In this document: one piece after another, positions 12,447 through 24,480 of the stretch | Numbering within the stretch: the first letter of the stretch is position 1 | Layout: every line of letters begins with the position of its first letter | Assembly: GCF_021869535.1 (NCBI RefSeq) | Contig: NW_026262712.1 | Span: forward strand, 65,032,100 to 65,096,099 | Direction: 5' to 3' | DNA length: 64,000 nucleotides | Source: Mytilus californianus | Taxonomy: Eukaryota > Mollusca > Bivalvia > Mytilida > Mytilidae | Made by a program: the position numbers and the translations under genes | The notes under the pieces: generated by a model | The model's database searches: none | Told to the model about the DNA's origin: nothing | Seen by the model: the letters and a program-made list of their open reading frames with translations, nothing else

Positions 12447-12533
12447 GTAAGAGAATGATAATCCCTTACTTCATGATAAGTACTCGCTAACGCTCGTACT
12501 TATTCATGAAGAAAGGGATTATCATTCTCTTAC
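12447..12533. repeat. 87-bp near-perfect inverted repeat (hairpin)
   Basis: The left arm is GTAAGAGAATGATAATCCCT then TACTTCATGATAAGTAC. The right arm starts GTACTTATTCATGAAG and ends AAGGGATTATCATTCTCTTA + C. The loop is about CGCTAACGCTC. Each arm is nearly 40 bases. This fits a foldback MITE. Confidence 0.85.
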
Positions 12534-13094
12534 ATATACTAGTAAACATGTCCGTCAGAAACGGTTCATTTGACCTTGACATCATTTCATGATTGATGAC
12601 AACTTTTCACGACGAAAACAAATTAAAAATTATATATTGAAAAAAAAAAATAGCTCACACCAAAATAATGAAATCTAAAAGGGTGATTATTTAGAGACAT
12701 TGAAAGTATACCATAAAATGATGCACTACAATTTCCGTGGATTCGCGAAAAGTATCGTATTTTTTTTCTGAAAAAAAAAAAAACCGAAACAAATCGGATT
12801 TGGATGGGAAAGTATTGTAGATCATCGGCTGCAATTTTTTTACCATCTGGTATCCCTTTTGTAGTAAAATCAAGCCTTCTGGTGTTCTGGGGGAATTGTT
12901 TTTACATAGTTATTATTTATTTTGCAGTTTAAATTTTTCTTTGTCTTCGTTTTTTATTAAGATAAGATCAGCTAAAAATGTTAAAATAGGTAAAGATATT
13001 AATTAAAGGACAATATTAGCTATAGGAGTCGGCTAATATTTCAGTCGTGTTGTCCTTTCTGTAGATCTTGTCTTGTTGGTAACCATTATCACAA

Positions 13095-13700
13095 TAAGGA
13101 GATGTGGTATGATTGCCAATGAAACAACTATCCACCAAAGTTAAAATAAAGTGGATGTAAGCAATAATAGGTAACCGTACAGCCTTCAACAATGAGAAAA
13201 ACCAATAACGTATAGTCGGCTATAAAAGGCCCCGACATGAAAAATATTAAACAATTCAATTAAGAAAACTAACGGCCTAATTTATAACAAAACAATTTAC
13301 GAAAAACAAATATGACAGACGTGAACCAACGACAACCACTGAACTACAGGCTCCTGACTTGGGACAGGCACACACACAATTAATGTGGCGGGGTTAAACT
13401 TGTTTGTGAGCGCTCAACCCTCCTCCTAACCTGGGACAGTGATGTAACAGCACAACATAAGAACAATCTATAAAAATCAGTTGAAAAAGGCTTAACTCAT
13501 CAGATCGATACAAATAAAAACATTAAACAAAAACACAGGCAGGACGTGACAGGGTATATATCCATCCCCAATCCCTTACAATAAAAAAGACACTAAGTAC
13601 AGATCTGAGAGTACTCGCATTTACTTACAGCTAGTTCAAAGCTCTTTCAAGGAGTCCATTGAAAATTTCAGTGGTGGATCCGGCAATTTTATAAAGGAGG
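13095..13700 (+). repeat. Long copy of the GTGGTATGATTGCCAATGA dispersed repeat
   Basis: It starts GAGATGTGGTATGATTGCCA, continues AACTATCCACCAAAG, AACCGTACAGCCTTCAACAA, AAAGGCCCCGACATGA and GGCGGGGTTAAACTTGTTTG, then CTGGGACAGTGATGTAACAG. The order ties the short family (2490, 29590, 34117, 47870, 48950 and others) to the long family at 8241 and 13870: the short copies look like pieces of one longer element. Confidence 0.75.
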
Positions 13701-13867
13701 CACTATGAATTATGAAAAATTTGATTAAAAAAAAACAAATATTTTAGGCCATAAGGAGGGGTGTGCAGCCGGGCAATAACTCGTCTTCTCACGGTAAGAA
13801 GTCAACTGACAACTTATACTTAAAGACGTAAACATTTTGTAAATTTATTCTTGTTGAACATGTTATA

Positions 13868-14340
13868 AAATTGAGAATGGAAATGGGGAATGTGTCAAAG
13901 AGACAACAACCCGACCAAAGAGCAGAAAACAGCCGAAGGTTACCAATGGGTCTTCAACACAGCGAGAAAATTCCACACCCGGAGGCGGGCTTCAGCTGGC
14001 CCCTAAACAAAAATGTGTACTAGTTCAATGAAAATAGTCGTCACACTAAACTCCAAAACATATAAATGAACTAAAATTAAAAAACATACAAGACTAACAA
14101 ATTAAAGGACAGAGGCTCCTGACTTGGGACAGGCGCAAAAATGCGGCGGGGTTAAACATGTTTTGTGAGATCTCAACCCTCCCTCTTTACCTCTAGCCAA
14201 TGTAGAATAAACAAACACACAGCAATACGCACAGTAAAACTCAGTTTGAAAGAAGTCCGAGTCCGATGTCAGAATAGGTAACAAAAGAAAATAAGCAAAA
14301 TGACAATGATACATAAATTAACAAAGGACTACTAGCAGTT
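13868..14340 (+). repeat. Long dispersed repeat, GGGAATGTGTCAAAGAGACA family, copy 2
   Basis: This is a close match to 8241-8460 over the first 200 bases (ACACCCGGAGGCGGGCTTCA, GGCCCCTAAA, ACTAGTTCA). A GGCGGGGTTAAACATGTTTT block follows. A 70-codon minus-strand frame inside it belongs to the repeat, not to a gene. Confidence 0.8.
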
Positions 14341-15685
14341 ACTGACATGCCATCTAGACATCTATTTCATTTTTGTCAACAGTCAAAAACACAAAATGGG
14401 TAAGACTCGTCATTCAAGGGCAACAACTCCAATAATAAGTCAATTAATTGAACTCTATTTAGAGTCAGTTGAAGATTTCTTCATGATACCTGTTTATATG
14501 TACAGATGCTAATCGTGTTTGCTGATAAACGTCTGTGTTTATCTATTACAGTTTAGTTTTCAAGATAGAAGGTAAAAACATCAAAATTGGTCAAAATTCG
14601 TGATTTGAGGGCAATCACTCCTCTACTGGGGAGTCGATTAACCAACCGAATCATAATGACTTTTTTGTAGACGTTCATTTTGTTCTTGTTATGTCTGGGC
14701 TCTGGAGGGGGGACTTCAATACTTAATTGATAGGGGGTGTCGCTGGGGTTCTGTTACCCCATCCTTTTCATATAATTTAGATTTTAAAAATGTATATCTT
14801 TTCATATATTGCATAGGTAAAAATTTAACCTTAACCATATTTTAATTATGATCACAGGAGCGAAGGAGAATCACATTCCGGCATAATCGAGAAAAATATC
14901 ACCTTTGCTCGGAGCTCAGATTTGAGGCTCAGATTCCTTAGTAATGTTTACTTACGGCGAGACTTTCCGGGCTGTGAAAAAATTACAGGGCCTTTCATTT
15001 ATTGATCTTATCATATATTTCTGACAGTTTTCCACACCTATTCACGTATTTTCAAGCTGGAAAATGTGACCTATTCCAGCGGCACGTCCTATCACCTTGT
15101 ATGAGGAAGTGGAATTTTGAGAAGTTAAAGCCAAAATCAAATAAAAATCGTATTTAGGGGCTCTAACGGCTTACAAGGAGTCAGTTGACGATTTCAATCA
15201 TCGGCCTTTTTTTAAGATCTCGTATAAGGGTCTTCAATGATTGTACTGGTCCTTCATTTTTGCATTCTTTAATTTTTGGGGCGTGTGTCTTTATCTTTGA
15301 AAATTACGCTTCTTATGTAAAGTCAGTCTAATGAAAATTATTTTGCTTTTAAATTTGTCTGCAACTATAGGGGCCTACGATTTGTTTACTCTGTGCATCG
15401 TTCAATTCTGTAATCAGCAATGTACGTATTACCTAATTCTTTAATTATCCACGGTAATGTTATTCTTTTATACTTTTCACCCCTATGTTCTCTATTCTTT
15501 ATTTTTTCTATATTAGTTTCCGTGTTTGGTATAAAGACATTTAATTTACAAGCAAATATTTTTAGGGAATTCAAATATATGCTGTACATGTACAATTAAC
15601 TCGGTGAATATTATAATAGAAAATTATCAATGCAAAGTAAATAAGCTGTACAGTTATAAGACTCAATATTGCCAATTGTCATACA
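14341..15685. other. Intergenic stretch, no gene seen
   Basis: No frame with family likeness. Around 14870-15130 the base content is less AT-rich, but stops are frequent. Confidence 0.5.
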
Positions 15686-15877
15686 TAAGGGAGCAACCAT
15701 TTAACTTCAAGGGGGGTTATGGTTTTTTGTCTGAGTCAGAAATCTTTTTTTAAGTTTTTCTATCAATCAAATATTTTTTTTCAAAATTTAATATTTTTTT
15801 TTGTCATCTGCTTGACCACAATATTTTTTTCATCAAATTGGGGATCAGAATATTTTGTTAAATGGTCGTTCCCTAAA
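15686..15877. mobile_element. MITE with AAGGGAGCAACCATTTAACT ends, copy 1
   Basis: The left end is AAGGGAGCAACCATTTAACT + TCAA, and the right end TTAAATGGTCGTTCCCT is its inverted form. The interior is T-rich with ATATTTTTTT blocks. A second copy lies in the opposite orientation at 63039-63315. Confidence 0.8.
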
Positions 15878-16347
15878 GGCAAGGACTTGACAATGTTTAT
15901 CTAAATTTAGCCTATACAGTTCCTTGTTATGATATTTGTCTCTGATAAAGTTCCATCAGAAATAAAAGTTTAAGTATATTTTTCAGTAACAATTCTCAAT
16001 AACAAATATTCGACTTTTTTTCTTCATTTAACGTTATATACATTATTTTTCCACGTATTAAAAATTACTTTCTATTGTTCCTTGATAAATATCACTTTTA
16101 AAAAAAGAAATTCCCGCGTAAAAGTTAATTCGACACGAGTATCGTCCCTTGCTTCAACCATACTCACTTCCTGTTGGTTCACATGGCGACAGATACACAG
16201 TAGAGAGGAACGGAAGGAATCTCAAACAATTAAAGGGAATAACAACGATAAATGGTCGATTAAGGACATCAAACGAGCATATAGTAGTCTGTTTGTGAAG
16301 TAAAAACTGTTAAACGATCTGTTTTATTGGCATACTCTAACGTTAAT

Positions 16348-19300
16348 ATGAGTTTTAAGGAGATTAAATATGAGCCTCGTCAAGATTGGCAACAAACCTC
16401 GACTGGTGTCGGACATCATCACAGACCTGGCTATTATTTCCCTGATTCCGAATTCCAGGTATAATGTCAGCATAATGAACCCAAGAGTAATGTTAAATAT
16501 TGTAAATCGGTACTGACAAAGAATCGAGATTGATTGATTGCTCTTTGGACCCTTATTTACTTTATAGGGGACCTTATTAACAAACGTATTTACACTTTTG
16601 GTATTTAGCTGAATTTTGTCTCCGAATAACCTTTTGACGTCTAGCAACAATCACTTTTTAATTATGACGTCATTTTTATTTTAAAATTGTAATGTCAAAT
16701 TTTACGGGAACTTGTGTGATTTAAAGTAATGGCATACAAGTGTAAATATGTTAAGGAAACAAAGTTGTATATATTATGATATATTTTGAGTTATTCAAAG
16801 GGCCTCGTGGGAGATTAGTATTGTACTTATATTGATGTTACCCTCTTTAAGTATTTATTATTATTATTATGATATGCTAGTGTTCGGTTATAATTAGTAA
16901 AGTACAGATGTACATAGGTTTAGTTCCCTTAAAACATAACAGAAGTGTTGCATGCTTAAAGTTCAGTACCCTATGGGAAATGTTTCAAGCATATTCAGGA
17001 GGAGAAAAAAGTTAAGTTACTCTCCTACCTACATTTTTTTAGGAGCCTAATCTCATATACAGATGAATAAAATTAGCACCAATACAAAAGGTAGTTTGAT
17101 TTCACAAGCACAAAGGGCATAAAAATGAGGGTATCTTCACCGAATGTCAAATCATGATCAGCACATCAGACACTTGAGAAATTTTTTTTTTTTTTTTTTA
17201 AATGCAATCAACAAAAATTTTTTTCCAAAAAAGAATAAAAACACATTAATATATTTACAAACTGATCTAGATGTTTAAATGAACTGACTGTGGCTCATTG
17301 TTATTAATGACTTTAAAACAACCTTAAACTAGCTAGTATATCCAAGAAGCAAGGCACCACATTATTTTCAAATGTGTCTCATACTTTTTTTTATAATGAA
17401 CCACAGTTACATGCATGGTTAAAACATATTTCCGTCATTGTGAACATATACAGTGAGGGTATGCAATATGCATTCGCTTGCATACACCTCATGGCTATTT
17501 GTTAATTAGCCAAATTTCAGCGCACACTGCTAAGAAGAATATGGCATTGCTTAATAGTTTGTCTATTTACTGGATTGGATAACCTGAGTATTTATGATAT
17601 ATTATTCGATACCTTATGATACTCCATTTGAACATGTTTAATTGTACAAAATGTAAAGATACTATTTTTTTTACATGTAATCTTTTTTCTGCTTTAAAAT
17701 ATGATCACTCATTTAAAATGTATAATATTAAAATTCTTAATTATTTCAGACATTAATAAGAGAACCACTTCCTCCTCCACTTGCCAAACAGGATGAAGTT
17801 ACTAGAGATCAACACTTTGAGACCACCACTGGGAAAGCCCACGATAACAAATATCCATATGGACCATTTCATAATACTGTCCATACTAAAGCTCCAGGTC
17901 ATTGGAAAGTCAACTATATTAAAGATTTAGCAGAAAAGGTGAACTAATTTGGGCTAGAGATGTTAACAATGAAAAGTCTGGCTTACTGAAACAATAATAT
18001 ACAATTAATAAACATATATATACATATTCAAAAGTCAATCCTAAATTGAGGTAAATTATATGGCCTTCCAAATACCGTTTTGATTCCTAACATCACTGAA
18101 GAGACATTAATTTCGAAATCCCGATATGGTGTACCAATTTTTGCACCTTATGTTTGCGGTATACCATCTTTTCGGCAAGTTTACTGTTTTCTGTTTGGTA
18201 TTAAATTAATAATTAAGATCCATTTTGTTACATCTGGTGATCCGTTTATTTGGCAATCGCCATGGCAGTCAGTAGGGTTTAAGAACATCTGTTGTTCGAC
18301 CTGCTAGTCAAATTGGTTTTGTTAAAATATACTTTTTCACTTTTTTGGTCTTTTGGAAAATGTTGTTTGTACTGTATTTAGACCCCTCTTCCAAGAAATT
18401 TGTTTTGCATGCACACACATAAAAATTGCGGTTTTTATCCAACGCAATCATAGGTTTGAACGTTGTTTTCAATTTAGACTTGTACATGTATATATATATG
18501 TTTATAAATTGTATATTATTTCTTCTTAATGTCTGCCTTCACATATATAACATTATTTTCTTGAAAATATATATATACGTACATTAAGAAGAAATCTAGC
18601 TTATGTTCAGAAACAAATATTGGTAGACTTATTTTATGTGGAAATTCAACTAAAACCTGTTTTGGATCATCTAAATATATTTGATAATATGTATATATTA
18701 TTTTTTTTGTTGTTAACAAGATATGTGGGGTATACATCAATGAGACTGCAACCAAATAACACAAAAAAGACATAGAATGAGATCTGAAAGTCAACAAACA
18801 TTTTGTTACATGAATTCACTTTCTGTTGTTAATTGAACTCAATTTGCCATTTTAGTTGGATAAAGGAGGCTGGAGGAAGCCTCTGTCTGCTGGCAATCAG
18901 ATGTCAGAGACTAAAGAGGAATTTAGAAACAAAGCAGGAGTAAGACAAAAATATCATTTTGACGATGCAGCTGGTCTGAACATCCCACAAACGTACACAC
19001 AGTGGGACCACCATGTTGAAGGACCTTCAAAGGTAAGTTATGACCTAAAATTTAAAGATTTTTATTTTCATTTAAGAAAAATAAGTGCATACAAGAGGAA
19101 AATATGAATTGCAAATAATAAACTTATCTGTTTAGTTGCACAATGCATTTTCCTTAGTTTTATGAACAGAGTGGTAAATGTTTATGTCTAAAAAGTATAC
19201 AAACCACCAAAAACAAAGATGATGATGATGATGGATGGATGTTTAATGCCCAGTGACAAGTTAAATGCAAAGTTCAGTCTGAGTGAACATGATTTGTGCA

Positions 19301-22147
19301 TAAATCTAAATTCCAGATAAATGACATTTAAATATATTTTTATATTTATACCATTATACAGTTTTGATATAAAACAATACTAGTTTTAAATTTAGGAACA
19401 GAAATGATCCAATTTAAATGGTATTTCTTTTAAAATTAAAATTTGTTCTTTTACCAAAAGTATGGTCAAGGATCAACACAGAATCCAAAACTCCAGGCAA
19501 AACCATTCTATGTGAGAGACCAGGGTGTGCTTACACTAATGGACCCTTACCTCACAACAACACAAAAAGACCATAGATCATTTAAACCAGATGAATTGAA
19601 AAAATATCCCAAGAAAGATGTAGCCACTTACTGGGACTGTGAGGATTATCCTAAAGCATGGGGACATGGAAATAAACACAAGTAAGTCATCGGAGTGGTA
19701 TGGGGGTCCATTTCTGTATTCTTAATTTCTTTAATTTTCTATGTCATTTTTGTCTATTTATATTTTTTCCTCATTTTTCTCTTTTCTATATATTTTAGCA
19801 CCCCATTATTTTCTATTTTTTATATTTTGGCACCCTATTATTCTCTATTCTTTATATTTTAGCACCCCATGATTCTCTGTTCTTTATTTTTTGTGCCCTT
19901 TATTCTGCGATTTTTTTACCATTTTTCTCTACTCTGTAAACCCCATCCAAAGCCTCTGGTATACAATTGTTTATTTTTTAAATATATTTTTATGCTTATA
20001 TCATTCAGGGACTGGGACTTAAACTGTTACCAATCCCTGTCATTCAGTCCTTCCAAAAAACTCTAATATAGTGTATGATATTTAGTTATAGATCTACCGG
20101 TAAGTCCATCTACATTTTGGATGACCTACTTTTGATGGAATTAGGCTAGGGCCCTTTAAATTTGGCAGGAAGATATATTCCTGTTGTCCTGGCACATCTG
20201 ATTATCTTACACAATGGACTTAATGAAATTGTGAGATGTCAGATGGGAGACAACTCTTAAATTCCTTCAGTACATGTTATTTGTTATAATGTCTGCAGTT
20301 ACTCTACTTGAATGTTGGGTTTTGCATTTTGACATGTGATTAAGTATTATGAAAATGGCAGTTAGGTCTGAAGAAAGTTAGGATACTTTAAACTTAAAGT
20401 CTATGATCATACATGTATTTCTTTCATATATGTACATATTGATTCTTAAATGGTATGTTTTATTTATAAAATTACATTTAATTTCAGTCCAGTACCAAAA
20501 GATAATGTACGTAGAGAACAGTTACCTATGATAGATCCCACATGGTTCAAATCAAGGACAAAAATACCTCGCCAGCCTAAATCCTTACTGCCAGTGCCAC
20601 ATGGAGGCCTCAAGTCACTGTACACAGAATCTTTTATCCAACCAACAGATGTTAAAGCTAAAGAAAACTTCTATTGTCCTGTAGATACTCCATGGGTCCT
20701 ACCACGTAAGTTTTACTACATTACCACACAAAATGTTGGTTTACTATCAACCTCTTATAACTAATTAGTTAACCTTGTGGGCCTTGGTGGCTAAGGTGTC
20801 TATGTTGCTCATTTACAGCTTCTGGTCTTAATTGACTAGGATTGTAAGTTTTCTTGTTGAGAATAGAAATGAGTACTGAAAGACACATTAAACACAAACA
20901 ATCATTCAATCAGTTAACCTTGAACATGTTCATGATGTTTATGAATTAGCTCTGACATTTGAAGTACTGACATCCTATTGAAATATGAAATGATGTAATA
21001 TTTATGGGAAAAAACGGAGATGCTATAGAAAAAGGTTATCAATGCTTTGGTTTAAAATGTCATGGTTTTGATTAATAAATTGCTTAGTGTCACATTAGCC
21101 TGCAATGGATATATTGTCACTTTATGTTTTGAAATTGAAGGGATTTAACAGTAAATCAAAATTTAAAATCATTGTATATGAGGGAAAAAAAATTGCAGTA
21201 CCATGTTTCATTTAAGAAATAATTCATGGGGGCTTGAACCCCGGGTTGGCCATTTATGCTAAATATTTTACCTCGAGCGACAGCGAGGGGTAAAATATCA
21301 GCATAAAGGGCTAACCAATGGTAAAATCAATATAAATTCAAGCCCTCATGAATTATTTCTATTCTAATAGGACAGACAGCGATTCATTTGGATAGGAGCG
21401 CTCTATGTGAAGGGAAATGTTCCAGTAATTGAACACACTATTAATATTGTCGTAAACGATGAAGAAAATTGATTCTTATATGATATACAATAACATTCTA
21501 AGACAGATTTGGATCAAGAAAATTGAATATCTTACTTTCATTTAAGAAGATATGGACATTATACAAATTCTTACCATTGTTTGTTTATGTTTTCATGTTT
21601 TGACGACTTTCAGTTTCCCATTCATGTATTTTCCTGTAAAAACCTTACATTTTTACGTCATCGATTAATTGTGTCATTTACACCATCTGAGGTGAGGTAA
21701 ATCTTTCATAAAAAGCATACGACGTGGGAGTAGGATTGGAAAAGCCCAAACACATCATTACGTTGCCTATCAGCTGACATATGAATATATTTGAATTTTA
21801 CCAAGGGTGTGTACTCAAAGCGTTTGAAGAACGTCATATTAGAATACAAAATATAAAATAATGTACTTGATTATTACAATATTTAATCACTGTGAAAGTA
21901 AATCAGCCAATTACATTTATCATGTACTGGTTGTTGTCTGAAAATACTTTTAGTATTTGTAAAAAAGTGTGACCCACAACAATATCATGCATAATGTTCT
22001 ATTCAAATGTTTATCTCTCTGTTCCAATATTTTTTTTAAATATCTTGTCTATTTTTAGCACCAGGAACTAAATCTGTAATGACAGCACCAAAAATGTACA
22101 ACACAGAATACCAAAATGTTGGCAGTGGAAATCCAGTGACAGTGTAA
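16348..22147 (+). CDS. Uncharacterised 334-residue Pro/Lys/Tyr-rich protein, six exons, complete
   Basis: Exons: 16348-16458, 17750-17938, 18856-19032, 19461-19681, 20488-20705, 22059-22147. All have AG/GT borders, and phases join to one open frame of 335 codons from ATG (MSFKEIKYEPRQDW) to TAA at 22145. The first exon has no long open frame of its own; it was found because it joins in phase. The protein has no signal peptide or membrane segment. It is full of short Pro, Tyr, Trp, His and Lys motifs: RPGYYFP, FETTTGKAHDNKYPYGP, PGHWKVNYI, DPYLTTTQKDHRSF, PPGTKSVMTAPKMYNTEY. This style is typical of sperm or ciliary microtubule-lumen proteins. A TEPP/SPMIP8-like identity is possible but unproven. 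A polyadenylation signal AATAAA is at 22919. Confidence 0.88.
18496..18600. repeat. Inverted repeat in an intron
   Basis: ATTTCTTCTTAATGT near 18519 pairs with ACATTAAGAAGAAAT near 18580, and an AT-rich loop lies between. It could be a small foldback element in the intron between the exons ending 17938 and starting 18856. Confidence 0.6.
19217..19265 (+). repeat. Weak copy of the TTGATTGATTG-led repeat
   Basis: GATGATGATGATGGATGGAT leads into GTTTAATGCCCAGTGACAAG, which resembles the 4945 and 10689 copies (TCCAGTGGCAAATATTTCA). Confidence 0.4.
19693..19945 (+). mobile_element. T-rich inverted-repeat element, copy 2
   Basis: See 7612-7855. It carries the repeated CTATTCTTTATATTTTAGCA and CCCC blocks and the mirrored ends GGGGGTCCATTTCTG and AACCCCATCCAAAGCC. 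It sits in the intron after the exon ending 19681, right beside the splice donor. Confidence 0.55.
21215..21360. mobile_element. 146-bp inverted-repeat element in intron
   Basis: The ends are AGAAATAATTCATGGGGGCT and AGCCCTCATGAATTATTTCT, nearly perfect mirrors. A second pair inside, ATGCTAAATATTTTACCTCG and GAGGGGTAAAATATCAGCAT, is also mirrored. The whole unit can fold as one long hairpin around CGACAGCG. Confidence 0.85.
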
Positions 22148-24480
22148 AGAAGCCTCTTGACAATGGACACTATTCTGAAGATTTTAGTTTTTTGAGAAAG
22201 TCAAATCATGATAAATTTCAATCATGGATTAAGTTGACCTGATAAAATCATATTCAGTGCAATCAATGTTTTTATCAGGCTATATTTAAAAAAAATAGTT
22301 TGTCATAGCCTTACTGACCATTGAACAGTTGATAAATCAATTTAAACAAATCAATCATAAAATAAGGAAAACTGATTAAAACAAACATAAAACAAAAATC
22401 TTTAATCAGAATTTTTTTTTAAGTTTTCTGTGTTCTTATCAGGCTATGACAACCAAATTATAATATATGTTGGCATGTATAAACTATAATCATGTGTATG
22501 AATCAGAAGAAAATCTATGGTTTAATCATGTTACAACTCTAAATTTAGTTTACTATTAAGCAAGACTATCTTGAACACTTTCTACGTTTTATATTTTGAG
22601 CAAGCATACTGTGATATATTTGCTTTTTAAGAATTTTATATATATATTGTTATTTTTTAATTTCATTGTTTTATAACATCTTACTGAAACTTGTATTTCT
22701 TACATCATATTTTAGACTATTTTAATTCTATATCTATATTGCATTTTAGAGCAACACAAAGTCTTATGACAGCTGATCATGATGTGTTGTAAAGTTTTTT
22801 AGATAATTCTATAGTCAGACAGTTTTGTTTAATATTGTCTGTGTCACCTCATGTTTTATGTCTTAAGTTCATTGTATAAACTGTTTTCAACACAAGACAA
22901 AATGAAATATTTGTGAAGAAATAAAGAAAAATAATAATTGATTTATATAGTATATTGTTATTATGCCAGTTTGACCATAACATTCTGTACTACCATAACT
23001 TAAATACTGTAGTACAGATGCTAAAGTCTGTATTTCAATGTTCATACTACAGAAAAGATACTCCAAATAAGGCAATGTTTGTGTAACCCTTTGTTTCATT
23101 GAAAACAAATTTTGTTGGTTTATATGAGGGTTTTTTTTATCAAGTTTGTTGGAGTTTTTCAAAGGGTAGATGCCTCACCAAGATAAATGCCCTTGGATAA
23201 TATCTTCAAATTGGATATTTTAAAATAGATTTGAGTCTCTTGGAAGATTGATCCTTATTTAGGTTGTTTAGTTAGAATATATATATATGTTATCACCTCT
23301 TCAAAGGTATAATGTGAAGGCAAAAGTAACAAAAACAAGATAACCATAACAAAACAAACAGTAGTTCACAAAATGTTATACAGATCATTAAAGAATATTG
23401 AGGAACACTTAACACACAAAACATACAGGATCTCAAATGCTCCTGAAGGGTAAATACTTCCTGCTCCACTATATGTAATGGTTCATGTCATATTGCTATA
23501 GCTGTACTAAAATTTTGGTATGATGCTTCAGCTAGGCACTGCAAGTCATTTCAAACATGCTCATTGGTATAGCAAATGCTTAGATAATTGGTCGAAATTG
23601 GTTCACTTGAAGCCTTGATGTGTGGTTCATGCTCATTGTTGAAGTCAGAATGGTAGCCTCTCAGTCTGGATGTCAAGATATTTATTTTGTCAGCCTTTGA
23701 CTCTGCATCTGTGTTTATGAATGCACAGATGTAGCATTATTGACATTAAATAAATAATTAATTAAACAGTACATAATTAAGATGAGAATAGAGCAGATTT
23801 TTATCATGAGAAAAACATTGTCAGTTTAGGTGAATCCCAAAACCTTAAATCTGGAACAACAAACTAATTTATTTTTAAATTAAAAGGGAGCTAACTTTGA
23901 CCAATTTCAACAACAGAATAAACAAAATTAATTTAATAGTTCGTGTTCATTCAAAACAATATTGAGCTAAAATAACAACCTACTTTTACTAATGGATAAG
24001 GTCTGAAAAATCAGCTAAATAATTTTGACTGTTACTTAAAGAAGGAAGTAAAGAACAAAGTCTTAAAATATTTTTTTTATTGTCCATTAATCAACATCAA
24101 ATCCACAATTATCATGTCCTAACTAACCAGTGAGCCTCCATAATAACATGGTGAAATCCATGATTGATTCATACTTTAAAACAAAATTAATACAACTAGT
24201 ATTTCTGAAATAGTAGTTTTATTGCGATATCAAAATTTGAATTGTATAAGTAATGAATAACCTTCAGTTTAAAGCTTTAATTCGTTGGCAAATATCAGAC
24301 TGAGTATAACTTTATTTATGACTGTCCAATTGATGGCAGCAACTTTCAACTACAGTACTGTTTTTCACTACATCTATGATTCGGAAATATTGAAAGAGAA
24401 TTACGGATGACCCCATAATAAGAATGTCTATCACAGATCATTATCACAATTTTTTTTTCACCAAACATGTTATAATATAT
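22148..24480. other. 3' UTR and intergenic stretch between convergent genes
   Basis: The 3' UTR of the plus-strand gene probably ends shortly after AATAAA at 22919. The two genes converge. On the minus strand, TTTATT at 24309 could be the polyadenylation signal (AATAAA) of the nucleotidyltransferase gene. No other gene or recognisable repeat seen. Confidence 0.55.
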
